Shown: positions 21,179 to 31,608, numbered from the stretch's first letter. The stretch is 64,000 bases of DNA from Tsuneonella dongtanensis (GCF_001698205.1 NZ_CP016591.1:310001-374000); one strand, 5' to 3'. The notes: generated by a model from the letters alone, not told the origin. Program-made: numbers and translations.

Positions 21179-21391
21179 ATGCGCGTCATCGGCCTTCTCC
21201 CGCTCGTTCTTCTGACCGCCTGCGCTCCGTCGGACACCGATCCCGGTCCGGGCGGCGTGACCGTCGGTGAAGCCAAGGCGCTCGACGAAGCTGCCGAGAT
21301 GCTCGAGCAGCGGCGGTTGCCGCCCGAAGCCTTGCCGCAGCCATCGCCTTCGGCCACGGCGGATGTGACACGAGAGGGAGGGGAAGAATGA
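21179..21391 (+). CDS. Small lipoprotein-like protein
   Basis: A 70-residue protein with a short signal peptide and lipobox LTAC (residues 12-15), then an acidic helical segment (VGEAKALDEAAEMLEQRRLPPEALP). An ATG at 21167 is the alternative start; the 21179 one has AGGGG but at very short spacing. Its stop overlaps the acyl-CoA dehydrogenase start (ATGA), pointing to coupling. Function unknown. Confidence 0.65.
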   Translation: MRVIGLLPLVLLTACAPSDTDPGPGGVTVGEAKALDEAAEMLEQRRLPPEALPQPSPSATADVTREGGEE

Positions 21392-22557
21392 GCGGTATGG
21401 ACCCGGAGCTGTTCGAACAGTTCATCGACCAGCTCGAACGCTATGTCCGCGAACGGCTCATCCCGGCCGAGCGCGAAGTCATCGCCAACGATCGCATTCC
21501 CGACGCGATCGTCCAGGAAATGCGCGACATGGGCCTGTTCGGACTGACCGTTCCCGAGGAGTACGGCGGCGCGGGCCTCAGCACCTCGCAGTACGCGCGG
21601 GTCGTCAGGACGATGGCCTACGCCGCGCCGGCGTTTCGCAGCATCTTCTCGATCAACGTGGGCATGTTCAACAGCGCGATCAAGAACGGCGGCACCGCCG
21701 AGCAGAAGGCCGAGTGGTGGCCGCGGATCGCCGCGGGCGAGATCGCCTGCTTCGGGCTGACCGAACCCGGATCGGGGTCCGACAGCGCCGCGATGGCGAC
21801 CACCGCCAAGCCCGACCCTTCGGGCAACGGCTGGATCCTCAATGGTACGAAGCGCTACATCACCAACGCGCCCCACGCCTCGGTCGGCCTGATCATGGCC
21901 CGCACCGAAAAGGACAACCTGCCCAAGAACGCGCACGTGTCCGCCTTCATCGTGCCGATGGACACGCCAGGCGTCACGGTCGGCAGCCCGGACCACAAGA
22001 TGGGCCAATCGGGCAGCCACATCGCCGACGTGATCCTGGAAGACGTCCACGTGTCGGGCGAAGCGCTGCTCGGCGGCGAGACCGGCAAGGGCTTCGTCTT
22101 CGCGATGAAGAGCCTCGACAACGGGCGCATTTCGGTCGGCGCGGCGTCGACGGGCTACGCCCGCCGCGCACTCGATTCCGCGCTCCGCTATGCCACCGAG
22201 CGAAAGGCGTTCGGCGAGCCCATCGCCAACTTCCAGCTCATCCAGCAGATGCTCGCCGAGAGCGAGACCGAGATCTACGCCGCCGAGTGCATGATGGCCG
22301 ACGTCACAGCGCGCGCCGACGCAGGCGAGAACATCCTGCGCAAGGCCGCCGCGTTCAAGGTCTTCGCATCCGAGATGTGCGGCCGCGTGGTCGATCGCGT
22401 GGTCCAGATCTACGGCGGCGCGGGCTACCTGGCCGAATACGATGCCGAACGCTTCTTCCGCGACGCGCGCATCTATCGCATCTACGAAGGCACCACGCAG
22501 ATCCTCCAGCTGCAGATCGCCAAGCACATGCTGCGCGATTTCGCCGCGCAAGCGTAG
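21388..22557 (+). CDS. Acyl-CoA dehydrogenase
   Basis: FAD-dependent dehydrogenase of 389 residues that introduces the alpha-beta double bond into acyl-CoA. Domain order is normal: N-terminal helices, LTEPGSGSDSAAM (flavin/substrate loop), beta domain with NGTKRYITNA, then C-terminal helices with QIYGGAGYLAEYDAERFFRD and IYEGTTQI, the region carrying the catalytic base. It is coupled to a CoA transferase and a thiolase downstream, suggesting breakdown of a carboxylic acid activated by CoA transfer. Chain-length preference cannot be judged. Confidence 0.94.
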   Translation: MSGMDPELFEQFIDQLERYVRERLIPAEREVIANDRIPDAIVQEMRDMGLFGLTVPEEYGGAGLSTSQYARVVRTMAYAAPAFRSIFSINVGMFNSAIKNGGTAEQKAEWWPRIAAGEIACFGLTEPGSGSDSAAMATTAKPDPSGNGWILNGTKRYITNAPHASVGLIMARTEKDNLPKNAHVSAFIVPMDTPGVTVGSPDHKMGQSGSHIADVILEDVHVSGEALLGGETGKGFVFAMKSLDNGRISVGAASTGYARRALDSALRYATERKAFGEPIANFQLIQQMLAESETEIYAAECMMADVTARADAGENILRKAAAFKVFASEMCGRVVDRVVQIYGGAGYLAEYDAERFFRDARIYRIYEGTTQILQLQIAKHMLRDFAAQA

Positions 22558-23802
22558 ATGTACCGCCTCCTCTCCGACCTCTCGATCGTCGAAGTCTCGA
22601 GCTTCGTCGCCTCGCCCACCGCGGGCCTCTATTGCGCGCAGATGGGGGCAGAGGTCATCCGGATCGACCAGATCGGCGGGGGGCTCGACTACGATCGCTA
22701 CATGCAAACCACCGAGGGTCGCAGCCTCGCGTGGGAGAACCTCAACCGCGCCAAGAAGTCGGTCGCGCTCGACTTGCGCTCGGGCGAAGGGCGCGAGCTT
22801 GCGGTCGAACTGGCGCGCACGACCGGCCAGCTCATCACCAATCTGCCCGAAAAGAGCTTTCTCAGCCATGCCGCGGTCAGCGAAGGCCGGCCCGACATGA
22901 TCAGCGTGCGGATCATGGGCTGGCACGACGGACGGCAGGCGATGGACTTCACGGTCAACGCCGCCAGCGGCTATCCGTTGATGACCGGGCCGGAGGAATG
23001 GGATCCGGCGACTGCCCCGCCGGTCAACCAGGTCCTGCCCGCGTGGGACTTCATTTGCGGTGCCTATTGCGCATTCTCGCTGCTGGCTGCGCTCCACCAC
23101 CGCGCGGCGACCGGCGAGGGCAGCGAAGTCCGCGTGCCGCTCGGCGACGTGATGATCGGCACCGTCGCGAACTCGGGCGCGCTGGCCGAAATGCTCTATC
23201 GCGGCGCCGACCGCCCGCGGCTCGGCAACGCGATCTGGGGCGCGCTTGGCCGCGACTTCACGAGCCGCGACGGGGTCCGCTTCATGGTCGCCGTCCTGAC
23301 GCCCAACCAGTGGAACGCGATGGTCGCGGCGCTCGACATCGCCGCGCCGGTCGCCGTGCTCGAAGCCGAAACGGGCGTCCGGTTCGCCCGGTCCGACCAC
23401 AACCGCTTCGTCCACCGCGATGCCCTGTTTGCTGTGGTTCAGGAGGCAGCCGGCGCGCTCGATTACGAAGAGATCGCGGCGCGGCTGGGCAAGGCGGGCG
23501 CGACGTTCGAACGATATCGCACCATGCACGAGGCGGCCCGCGATCCGGTGCTGGTGGCCGACAACCCGCTGTTCGGCCCCTCGCCCGCCAACCCGAGCGG
23601 ATTCGCCTATCCCGCGCCGCGCTCGCTGGCGCATCTCGGCGGGGTCGCACCGGCCGATCCGGAGCCCGCGCCCTACCTCGGCCAGCACAGCGAGGACGTG
23701 CTCGCCGAGCGACTGGGCCTGTCCTCCGGCCAGATCGGCGACCTGATCGACCGGGGGGTCGTGGCCCGAAGCGACCAGAACCAACCGAGGAAACAGTCAT
23801 GA
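22558..23802 (+). CDS. CaiB/BaiF-family (class III) CoA transferase
   Basis: CoA transferase of 414 residues. The family start LSDLSIVEVSSFVASPTAGL and the CoA-binding region (NLNRAKKSVALDL) are clear. In the active-site segment AMDFTVNAASGYPLMTG the aspartate occupies the position of the acyl-anhydride-forming Asp. The ATG directly abuts the dehydrogenase stop, and its own stop overlaps the thiolase start, so the three are one operon. It probably activates the operon's substrate from a CoA donor. Confidence 0.92.
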   Translation: MYRLLSDLSIVEVSSFVASPTAGLYCAQMGAEVIRIDQIGGGLDYDRYMQTTEGRSLAWENLNRAKKSVALDLRSGEGRELAVELARTTGQLITNLPEKSFLSHAAVSEGRPDMISVRIMGWHDGRQAMDFTVNAASGYPLMTGPEEWDPATAPPVNQVLPAWDFICGAYCAFSLLAALHHRAATGEGSEVRVPLGDVMIGTVANSGALAEMLYRGADRPRLGNAIWGALGRDFTSRDGVRFMVAVLTPNQWNAMVAALDIAAPVAVLEAETGVRFARSDHNRFVHRDALFAVVQEAAGALDYEEIAARLGKAGATFERYRTMHEAARDPVLVADNPLFGPSPANPSGFAYPAPRSLAHLGGVAPADPEPAPYLGQHSEDVLAERLGLSSGQIGDLIDRGVVARSDQNQPRKQS

Positions 23803-25013
23803 GCAAGCGCCGCGCCGCCATCGTCAGCCCCCTGCGCACGCCGGTGGGCAGGTTCCTTGGCACCCTGTCGCCGCTGGGCGCGGGAGAGCTGGGTGCGGTG
23901 ATCCTCAAGGCTCTGATCGAGCGGACCGGGATCGACCCTTCGCGCGTCGACGACGTCGTCTTCAGCCAGGGGTACGGAAACGCCGAGGCGCCCGCGATCG
24001 GGCACTGGAGCTGGCTTGCCGCCGGGCTCCCGCTCGAGGTGCCGGGATACCAGCTCGACCGGCGCTGCGGCTCGGGGCTGCAGGCGGTGGTCAACGCGGC
24101 GATGATGATCGAGAGCGGCCACGCCGATGTCGTGGTGGCGGGCGGGTGCGAGAGCATGTCGAACGTCGAGCACTACACCACCGCGCTGCGCGGCGGGGTC
24201 AAGGCGGGGAACGTCGAGCTGTGGGACCGCCTCACCCGCGGTCGCCTGATGAGCCAGCCGATCGAGCGCTTCGGCGTGATCAGCGGGATGATCGAGACCG
24301 CCGAGAACCTCGCGAAAGACTATAGCATCACCCGCGAGGAAGCCGACGCCTTCGCGGTCCGTTCACACCAGAACGCTGCCGCCGCGTGGGACGCGGGCAA
24401 GTTCGACGACCAGCTCGTCACCGTTGAAGTGCCGCAGCGCAAGGGCGACCCGCTGGTCTTCGCAAAGGATGAAGGCTTCCGTGCCGATGCCAGCATGGAA
24501 TCGCTGGGCAAGCTGCGCGCGCTGGAAGGCGGCGTGGTCACCGCCGGCAACGCCAGCCAGCAAAACGATGCCGCCGCCGCGTGCCTGGTCGTGGCCGAGG
24601 ACAAGCTGGAGGAACTCGGTCTCGAACCGATGTTGTGGTTCTCAGGCTACGCCGCGGCCGGCTGCGATCCCAGCCGCATGGGCATCGGGCCCGTCCCCGC
24701 GGTCGAGCGCCTCTTCGCGCGCACCGGCATGGGGTGGGACGAGATCGGCCTCATCGAGCTCAACGAGGCGTTCGCGCCGCAAGTGCTCGCTGTGCTCAAG
24801 GGGTGGGGCTGGTCGGAGGACGATTCGCGCCGCGACATCCTCAACGTCAACGGCTCGGGCATTTCGCTCGGCCATCCGATCGGCGCGACCGGCGGGCGCA
24901 TCCTCGCCGACATGGCGCACGAGATGAAGCGACGCGAGGTGCGCTACGGCCTCGAGACGATGTGTATCGGCGGCGGCCAGGGCATCGCCGCGGTCTTCGA
25001 ACGCGCCGCCTAG
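23799..25013 (+). CDS. Acetyl-CoA C-acyltransferase (thiolase)
   Basis: Thiolase of 404 residues, standard length. The acylated cysteine is Cys90 in QLDRRCGSGLQ; the C-terminal base set is in GHPIGATGGR and CIGGGQG, with NEAFAPQ in between. GAGGAAA lies 8 nt ahead of the ATG, which overlaps the CoA transferase stop. With its neighbours it would cleave (or form) a 3-ketoacyl-CoA. Degradative versus biosynthetic direction is not decided by sequence. Confidence 0.95.
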   Translation: MSKRRAAIVSPLRTPVGRFLGTLSPLGAGELGAVILKALIERTGIDPSRVDDVVFSQGYGNAEAPAIGHWSWLAAGLPLEVPGYQLDRRCGSGLQAVVNAAMMIESGHADVVVAGGCESMSNVEHYTTALRGGVKAGNVELWDRLTRGRLMSQPIERFGVISGMIETAENLAKDYSITREEADAFAVRSHQNAAAAWDAGKFDDQLVTVEVPQRKGDPLVFAKDEGFRADASMESLGKLRALEGGVVTAGNASQQNDAAAACLVVAEDKLEELGLEPMLWFSGYAAAGCDPSRMGIGPVPAVERLFARTGMGWDEIGLIELNEAFAPQVLAVLKGWGWSEDDSRRDILNVNGSGISLGHPIGATGGRILADMAHEMKRREVRYGLETMCIGGGQGIAAVFERAA

Positions 25014-25037
25014 ACGATTTGCGGGCACCTTCGCGGG

Positions 25038-26000
25038 ATGCTAGAAGTTTCAGAAGAAACCATGCCCACGCTTGTGCAACCCGACACCGACTTCTCGACC
25101 CTGCCGGAGCTTCCGGCGGAGGTCTTCACCGCGCCGCTGAAAAAGCCCGAGCATGTCGGTGACGACTGGCTCGAACCGAAGCAGGCCGACTATTCCTCCG
25201 ACGACGACGCAATCTGGAACGACCTGTTCGCGCGCCAGATGGACGTCCTGCCCGGCCGCGCCGCCTCGGCCTTCATGGCGGGCCTGCAGAAGCTGAACCT
25301 CAACCGGGGCGGCGTGCCCGAGTTCGGCAAGCTCAGCGAGGACCTGACCGCGCTGACCGGCTGGTCGGTCGTGCCGGTGCCGATGCTGATCCCCGACCAC
25401 GTGTTCTTCTGGCACCTCGCCAACCGGCGCTTCCCGGCGGGCAATTTCATCCGCACGCGCGAGACGTTCGACTACATCGAGGAACCCGACGTCTTCCACG
25501 ACGTGTTCGGGCACGTGCCGATGCTGACCGACCCGGTCTATGCCGACTACATGCAGGAATACGGCCGCGCCGGCTGGAAGGCGATGCGCTACAACCGGCT
25601 GAAGTCGTTGGGGTCGCTTTACTGGTACACGGTCGAATTCGGGCTGATCGAGGAAGCCAGCGGGATCAAGGCCTATGGCGCGGGCATTCTTTCGGGACCC
25701 ACCGAGATCGTTTTCGCGACCGAGGCGCAAAGCCCCAACCGGATCATGCTCAACGTGGACCGGGTCATGCGTACCGACTACGTGATCAGCGACCTGCAGC
25801 CGACCTACTTCGTCATCGAGAGTTTCGAGGATCTCTACCGCCAGACAGTGGAGCGCGATTTCGACCGTCTCTACCGATCGCTCTCGCCCGGCTTCACCTA
25901 TGCCAACAGCGCGGTGATCGACCTCGATAACGTGCTGCATCGAGGCACGCAGGAATACCTGCTGCGCGGTGGACGCGGGAGCGGCGCCCGGCCGGTCTAG
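25038..26000 (+). CDS. phhA: Phenylalanine 4-monooxygenase
   Basis: Pterin-dependent, iron-containing hydroxylase converting phenylalanine to tyrosine; 320 residues from this ATG, 312 from the ATG at 25062, which may be the real start. The iron ligands are visible: the two histidines in DVFHDVFGHVP and the glutamate in VEFGLIEE. It follows the thiolase by 24-48 nt and may belong to the same operon, linking aromatic amino-acid catabolism to CoA-dependent steps, although the partner dehydratase (PhhB) is not in the window. Confidence 0.94.
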   Translation: MLEVSEETMPTLVQPDTDFSTLPELPAEVFTAPLKKPEHVGDDWLEPKQADYSSDDDAIWNDLFARQMDVLPGRAASAFMAGLQKLNLNRGGVPEFGKLSEDLTALTGWSVVPVPMLIPDHVFFWHLANRRFPAGNFIRTRETFDYIEEPDVFHDVFGHVPMLTDPVYADYMQEYGRAGWKAMRYNRLKSLGSLYWYTVEFGLIEEASGIKAYGAGILSGPTEIVFATEAQSPNRIMLNVDRVMRTDYVISDLQPTYFVIESFEDLYRQTVERDFDRLYRSLSPGFTYANSAVIDLDNVLHRGTQEYLLRGGRGSGARPV

Positions 26001-26024
26001 GACGCCGCCCGCAGGCAAAAGAAA

Positions 26025-26088
26025 ACGGCCCCGGAAACCTGGGAACCCCACAAAGTAGTACTTTGTGGGGACCCCTCTCCGGGGCCGT
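26025..26088. terminator. Bidirectional terminator with a long palindrome inside its loop
   Basis: Outer stem ACGGCCCCGGA (26025-26035) / TCCGGGGCCGT (26078-26088). On the minus strand a TTTTCTTTT run follows, so it clearly ends the lipoprotein gene there; it also follows phhA. Within the loop sits a perfect 12-bp palindrome, CCCCACAAAGTA (26046-26057) / TACTTTGTGGGG (26059-26070), with one central G. Confidence 0.8.
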
Positions 26089-26109
26089 CTCCTGTTCGAA
26101 CCGAAAGGC

Positions 26110-26364
26110 TTACTGCGCGGTGGTTTCGTCGGCGGCTTCGCCGGCTTCTTCCATCGCGTCGGCCTTGTCCTCGGCGGCGTCGGTCATCGCGTCGGCCTGC
26201 TCGTCGGTCATGGTGCCGGCGTCTTCCATCGCCTCGGCTTCTTCGTTCACGGCCTCGGCAGCCTGCTCGCCGGCGTCTTCGGCGGCATTTTCTTGCGGGC
26301 CGTCGCAGGCAGCGACGGTGAGGCCGAGGGCGAGCGCCGACGAGATAGCAATGAGTTTCTTCAT
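26110..26364 (-). CDS. Small acidic lipoprotein
   Basis: An 84-residue protein with signal peptide and lipobox VAAC (cysteine at residue 20). The mature part is a repeat-like acidic helix rich in Glu, Ala and Asp with regularly spaced Met and Glu (EEAEAMEDAGTMTDEQADAM), suggesting a long amphipathic or coiled helix. AGGGGAAG precedes the ATG. It resembles the 20779 gene product in design. Function unknown. Confidence 0.78.
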   Translation of the reverse strand: MKKLIAISSALALGLTVAACDGPQENAAEDAGEQAAEAVNEEAEAMEDAGTMTDEQADAMTDAAEDKADAMEEAGEAADETTAQ

Positions 26365-26441
26365 TTCAGTCTTCCCCTTTTTGGATGGGGGGCCTCTCTA
26401 TCAAGGCTGGCCCCGGGTGGTAAGTCAAAAATAAGGCAAGT

Positions 26442-26699
26442 TCAGCGCGCAAGGCGCAAGCGGGCAAATGCGAGGATCGCGAGTAGAACGCTTGCCCCGA
26501 CCGCGGCTGCGAGAAGGGTGGTGGCCGAAATGCCGACAAGCAGCGATTCGCTGCTCACCAGAGAGCCGAAGAGGAGTGCGCCGGCGATCCCTACGATCAC
26601 GTGCAGCACGATGGCGCGCGCATCGTCGCTTCGCGTGACGATCGATGCGAGCCATCCAAGGACGGCGCCGACGGCCAGAAGAACGATCAAACCCACCAC
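26442..26699 (-). CDS. GlsB/YeaQ/YmgE-family stress membrane protein
   Basis: An 85-residue protein with three hydrophobic segments. The pattern GLIVLLAVGAVLGWLAS, then ARAIVLHVIVGIAGALLFG, fits the transglycosylase-associated (GlsB/YeaQ) family, which lacks any shown transglycosylase activity and is often induced by stress. No EcfG-type promoter was found upstream by eye. It lies 84 nt behind uppP on the same strand. Confidence 0.82.
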   Translation of the reverse strand: MVGLIVLLAVGAVLGWLASIVTRSDDARAIVLHVIVGIAGALLFGSLVSSESLLVGISATTLLAAAVGASVLLAILAFARLRLAR

Positions 26700-26783
26700 T
26701 TACTCGCAAAAATTCGTGTCACTTCCCAGCAACAAGCCGCGAAGGAAGGGATGGTTCCGCCCGATGCGACGAACCGATGGCTC

Positions 26784-27593
26784 CTATGCGAGGGTCAGCC
26801 ACGCCAGCGCGGCGAGGCCGACGACGATGCGATACCAGGCGAACGGGGCGAAACCCCGCCGGGACACGTAGGCGACGAAAGCACGAATGACGATCATCGC
26901 CATGATGAAGGCGGCGAAGAACCCTGCCGCGATCTCTCCCCATCCAATCGTCGCTTCTCCCGCGAGCAGGGCGGGATCGTCGAGGATCTTGACGGTCGCG
27001 GCGCCGAGCATGGTGGGAACAGCGAGGAAGAACGAGAACTCCGCAGCAGTCTTGCGCCCCACCCCCAGCGCCAGAGCGCCGAGGATCGTCGCGCCCGAGC
27101 GACTCGTGCCCGGGATCATCGCCAGGCACTGCGCGAAGCCGATCAGGATCGCGGTGCGCACGGGCATCTCGGTGACTCCGGTATCCTCGCGTGCCGGGAT
27201 CGTGCGTTCCAGCACCAGCATCGCGACGCCCCCGATGAGCAACGCACTCGCAACGACGAGCGGGCTGCCGAGCATCACATCGATCGCGTCCTTGGCAAGC
27301 AGTCCGATGACGGCCGCGGGCATGAAACCGGCGAGGATGTTGCGAACGAATCGGATCGATTCCCCCTTGCCGCGAAAAAGGCCGATACCCGCGAACCAGA
27401 ACAACTTGCGATAGGTGACGAGGACCGCCGCGATCGCTCCCAACTGGATCACGATATTGAACTGCGACCATTCCTCCGGACTGTAGCCGAATATGGCCTG
27501 CGCCAGGATCAGGTGTCCTGTCGACGACACGGGCAGGAACTCGGTCAGACCTTCGAGCAGTCCGAGCAATATGGCGGTGAGGATCATTTCCAT
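26784..27593 (-). CDS. uppP: Undecaprenyl-diphosphate phosphatase UppP (BacA)
   Basis: Integral membrane phosphatase of about 269 residues that regenerates undecaprenyl phosphate for peptidoglycan and polysaccharide synthesis. Both active-site motifs are present: EGLTEFLPVSSTGH (residues 14-27) and IPGTSRSG (around residue 165). Three candidate ATGs are close together (27614, 27593, 27587); 27593 is chosen because it gives the family-typical short lead. It is 56 nt behind the ABC transporter gene. Confidence 0.95.
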   Translation of the reverse strand: MEMILTAILLGLLEGLTEFLPVSSTGHLILAQAIFGYSPEEWSQFNIVIQLGAIAAVLVTYRKLFWFAGIGLFRGKGESIRFVRNILAGFMPAAVIGLLAKDAIDVMLGSPLVVASALLIGGVAMLVLERTIPAREDTGVTEMPVRTAILIGFAQCLAMIPGTSRSGATILGALALGVGRKTAAEFSFFLAVPTMLGAATVKILDDPALLAGEATIGWGEIAAGFFAAFIMAMIVIRAFVAYVSRRGFAPFAWYRIVVGLAALAWLTLA

Positions 27594-27649
27594 GCGCGCG
27601 GGCTCATGGCGCAACCGAAGGACAAGTCAAGGCGAGGTCCGATTCCGGC

Positions 27650-29482
<1,833 letters not shown>

Positions 29483-29558
29483 CGGCGCCGGACATAAGGG
29501 GGCTGGCGACGGAAATCCACCGCGCCTGCCCCTTCCCGGACCCCTCATCCACGTTTGT

Positions 29559-29597
29559 GCGTTGCACAACGAAACGAATGCGGGCACGGTGCAACGC
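29559..29597. promoter_or_regulatory. Inverted repeat between the ABC exporter and phaZ
   Basis: GCGTTGCAC (29559-29567) and GTGCAACGC (29589-29597) form a perfect 9-bp inverted repeat spaced by 21 bp, rich in TGC and GCA steps. It lies about 40 nt ahead of phaZ in the divergent promoter region. TGC-rich repeats are bound by PhaR-type regulators of PHB genes; assignment here is a guess. Confidence 0.5.
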
Positions 29598-29638
29598 AGC
29601 AAGCGTTCGGGAGAAGCGCGGCAAGCAGGGGACCACGG

Positions 29639-30895
29639 TTGCTTTATCACGCCTATGAAATGCAGCGCGCCTGGCTCACGGGAGTCAGCGCATGGGCCTC
29701 AATCGGGGCCGAACTCATGTCGAATCCCCGCTATCCGCTGGGATACATGGGGGGCTATCTTGGGCTCAGCCCGATCGCATCGAGCGCGCTCGAGGTCTTC
29801 GCCCACGCGACCCAGCCGCGCGGCAAGCCCGATTTCGGGATCGAAGCCGTGACCGTCGATGGCCACCCGCACGCGATCGAGGAAGCGGTGATCCTTCATC
29901 GCGCCTTCGGCGACCTGCGGCGTTTCCGGCACGACGGCCTGGCCAAAGATGCCCCCAAGGTCCTGATCGTCGCGCCAATGAGCGGGCATTACGCCACCCT
30001 TCTGCGCGGCACGGTCGCGCGCATGGTCGAGCGGGCCGAGGTCTACATCACCGACTGGGCCGACGCGCGGATGGTCCCCGAGCGCGAGGGCCGCTTCGAC
30101 CTTGACGACTATATCGATTACCTCGTCGGCTTCCTCGAGCACATCGGTGAGGGCACCCACGTCATCGCCGTCTGCCAGCCTTCGGTCCCGGCCCTTGCGG
30201 CTACCGCGGTCATGGGCGCCGCGCGCCACCCGGCCCGCCCGGCCACGCTGACGATGATGGGCGGCCCGATCGACACCCGCTGCTCGCCGACCTCGGTCAA
30301 TGACCTCGCGATGGAACGACCCATCGCCTGGTTCCGGCAGAACGTGATCGCGACGGTGCCGATGCAGTACCCTGGCCACGGGCGCCGGGTCTATCCGGGC
30401 TTCCTCCAGCTTGCCGGGTTCATGAGCATGAACCTCGGCAGCCACATGATCAGCCACTACGAGATGTTCAAGCACCTCACCATCGGCGACGAGGCGAGCG
30501 CGGACGCAACCAAGGCGTTCTATGACGAGTATCGCGCGGTCTGCGACATGACCGCCGAATTCTACCTCCAGACGGTCGAGGAGGTGTTCCAGAAGCACTC
30601 GCTGCCGAACGGTACCTTCGTCCACCGCGGCAAAGCGATCGACCTCGGCGCGATCCGCGACACCGCGATCCTCGCGATCGAAGGCGAGCGCGACGACATC
30701 TCGGGCATCGGCCAGACGAAGGCCGCGCTCGATCTTGCGACCGGGCTACCCAAGACGAAGAAGCAATACCTTCTTGCGGAGGGAGCGGGCCACTACGGCA
30801 TCTTCAACGGGAGCCGATGGCGCGACAAGATCGCCCCGCAGGTGGAAGCGTTCATCGAGCGCCACGGCGCGAAGCGGCTTAAGGCGGTCGCCTAA
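29639..30895 (+). CDS. phaZ: Intracellular polyhydroxyalkanoate depolymerase
   Basis: Depolymerase that releases hydroxybutyrate from stored PHB granules, 418 residues. The protein shows the PhaZ1-type start MLYHAYEMQRAW, reached from a TTG at 29639 that has AGGGG 7 nt upstream, so this start is chosen over a non-homologous ATG at 29555. The nucleophile is Cys179 in AVCQPSVPA, in place of the serine of extracellular enzymes; a late GAGHYGIF supplies the histidine. It overlaps the convergent DUF4126 gene by 4 bp. Works with phaB at 56.3 kb. Confidence 0.94.
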   Translation: MLYHAYEMQRAWLTGVSAWASIGAELMSNPRYPLGYMGGYLGLSPIASSALEVFAHATQPRGKPDFGIEAVTVDGHPHAIEEAVILHRAFGDLRRFRHDGLAKDAPKVLIVAPMSGHYATLLRGTVARMVERAEVYITDWADARMVPEREGRFDLDDYIDYLVGFLEHIGEGTHVIAVCQPSVPALAATAVMGAARHPARPATLTMMGGPIDTRCSPTSVNDLAMERPIAWFRQNVIATVPMQYPGHGRRVYPGFLQLAGFMSMNLGSHMISHYEMFKHLTIGDEASADATKAFYDEYRAVCDMTAEFYLQTVEEVFQKHSLPNGTFVHRGKAIDLGAIRDTAILAIEGERDDISGIGQTKAALDLATGLPKTKKQYLLAEGAGHYGIFNGSRWRDKIAPQVEAFIERHGAKRLKAVA

Positions 30896-31506
30896 CTCGC
30901 GGGCGGTGCTTCGGGCGACGGCTTCGGGCGCCCGAACAGCCTCTTCAACACCCGCCGCGCCATCATCAGCAGGGCGACTGTCAGCGCGAGCAGCGCCAGC
31001 GCGATGCCCACCGCGGCGACCGGGTATTCATACGCCGCCCACAGGAGCCCTGCCGTCGCGACGTCCTCGACGGTCGAAACGGCGATGTTGCTGAACGGCT
31101 CGGGGCTCGCGTTGACCACCGCGCGCGATCCCGCCTTGCCGGCGTGGGCCGCGAAGGCCGCTCCTCCGCCGAGGATGAAGGCCATGACCTGGAAGGCCGG
31201 GTCGCCCGGGTCGACCACCGCGAGCGCGAGCAGCGCTCCGCCGATCGGCCTGACGAAGGTGTGGACCGCATCCCACGCACTATCGAGCCAGGCGACCTTA
31301 TCCGCCAGGAACTCGGCCAGGGCGGCGGTGGCGGCTATGCCCATGACCCACGGGTTCGCCAGCACGTCGAGCGAAGCGAGATGGTCGGGCACCGGCAGCG
31401 CGCCCAGCCGCATGGCGAGGCCGGTGGCGAAGATCGTCAGGTAGAGCCGCCAGCCCGCCAGCAAGCTGACGCTCGTCGCCACGCCCAGGATTTCGATGAT
31501 GCCCAA
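30892..31506 (-). CDS. DUF4126 membrane protein
   Basis: Integral membrane protein of 204 residues with four to six hydrophobic segments, including SVSLLAGWRLYLTIFATGLA near the N-terminus, which is the usual DUF4126 opening, and FILGGGAAFAAHAGKAGSR in the middle. Function of the family is unknown. Its Shine-Dalgarno (GGGAGG, 8 nt upstream) is buried in a 10-bp hairpin. It overlaps the end of phaZ tail to tail. Confidence 0.85.
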   Translation of the reverse strand: MGIIEILGVATSVSLLAGWRLYLTIFATGLAMRLGALPVPDHLASLDVLANPWVMGIAATAALAEFLADKVAWLDSAWDAVHTFVRPIGGALLALAVVDPGDPAFQVMAFILGGGAAFAAHAGKAGSRAVVNASPEPFSNIAVSTVEDVATAGLLWAAYEYPVAAVGIALALLALTVALLMMARRVLKRLFGRPKPSPEAPPAS

Positions 31507-31515
31507 TGGAGCGAC

Positions 31516-31540
31516 CCTCCCGCTGTTATCCAGCGGGAGG
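31516..31540 (-). promoter_or_regulatory. Hairpin masking the DUF4126 ribosome-binding site
   Basis: CCTCCCGCTG (31516-31525) and CAGCGGGAGG (31531-31540) form a perfect 10-bp stem with a TTATC loop (plus-strand reading). On the minus strand the GGGAGG next to the start codon at 31506 lies within the stem. No T-run follows, so a terminator for the upstream thiolase is less likely. Confidence 0.55.
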
Positions 31541-31608
31541 ATGCGCCTGTTTTCGCAGGATTACAACGAGGTCAGTCCCCGGCCTCAAGTAGCGAAGCGG
31601 TAGGCCGC

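Noticed and set aside
21714-25013. Very long plus-strand open frame whose front half overlaps the acyl-CoA dehydrogenase and CoA transferase
   Set aside because: Only its last part (from 23799) is the real thiolase; the rest is a shifted frame with Arg-rich noise.
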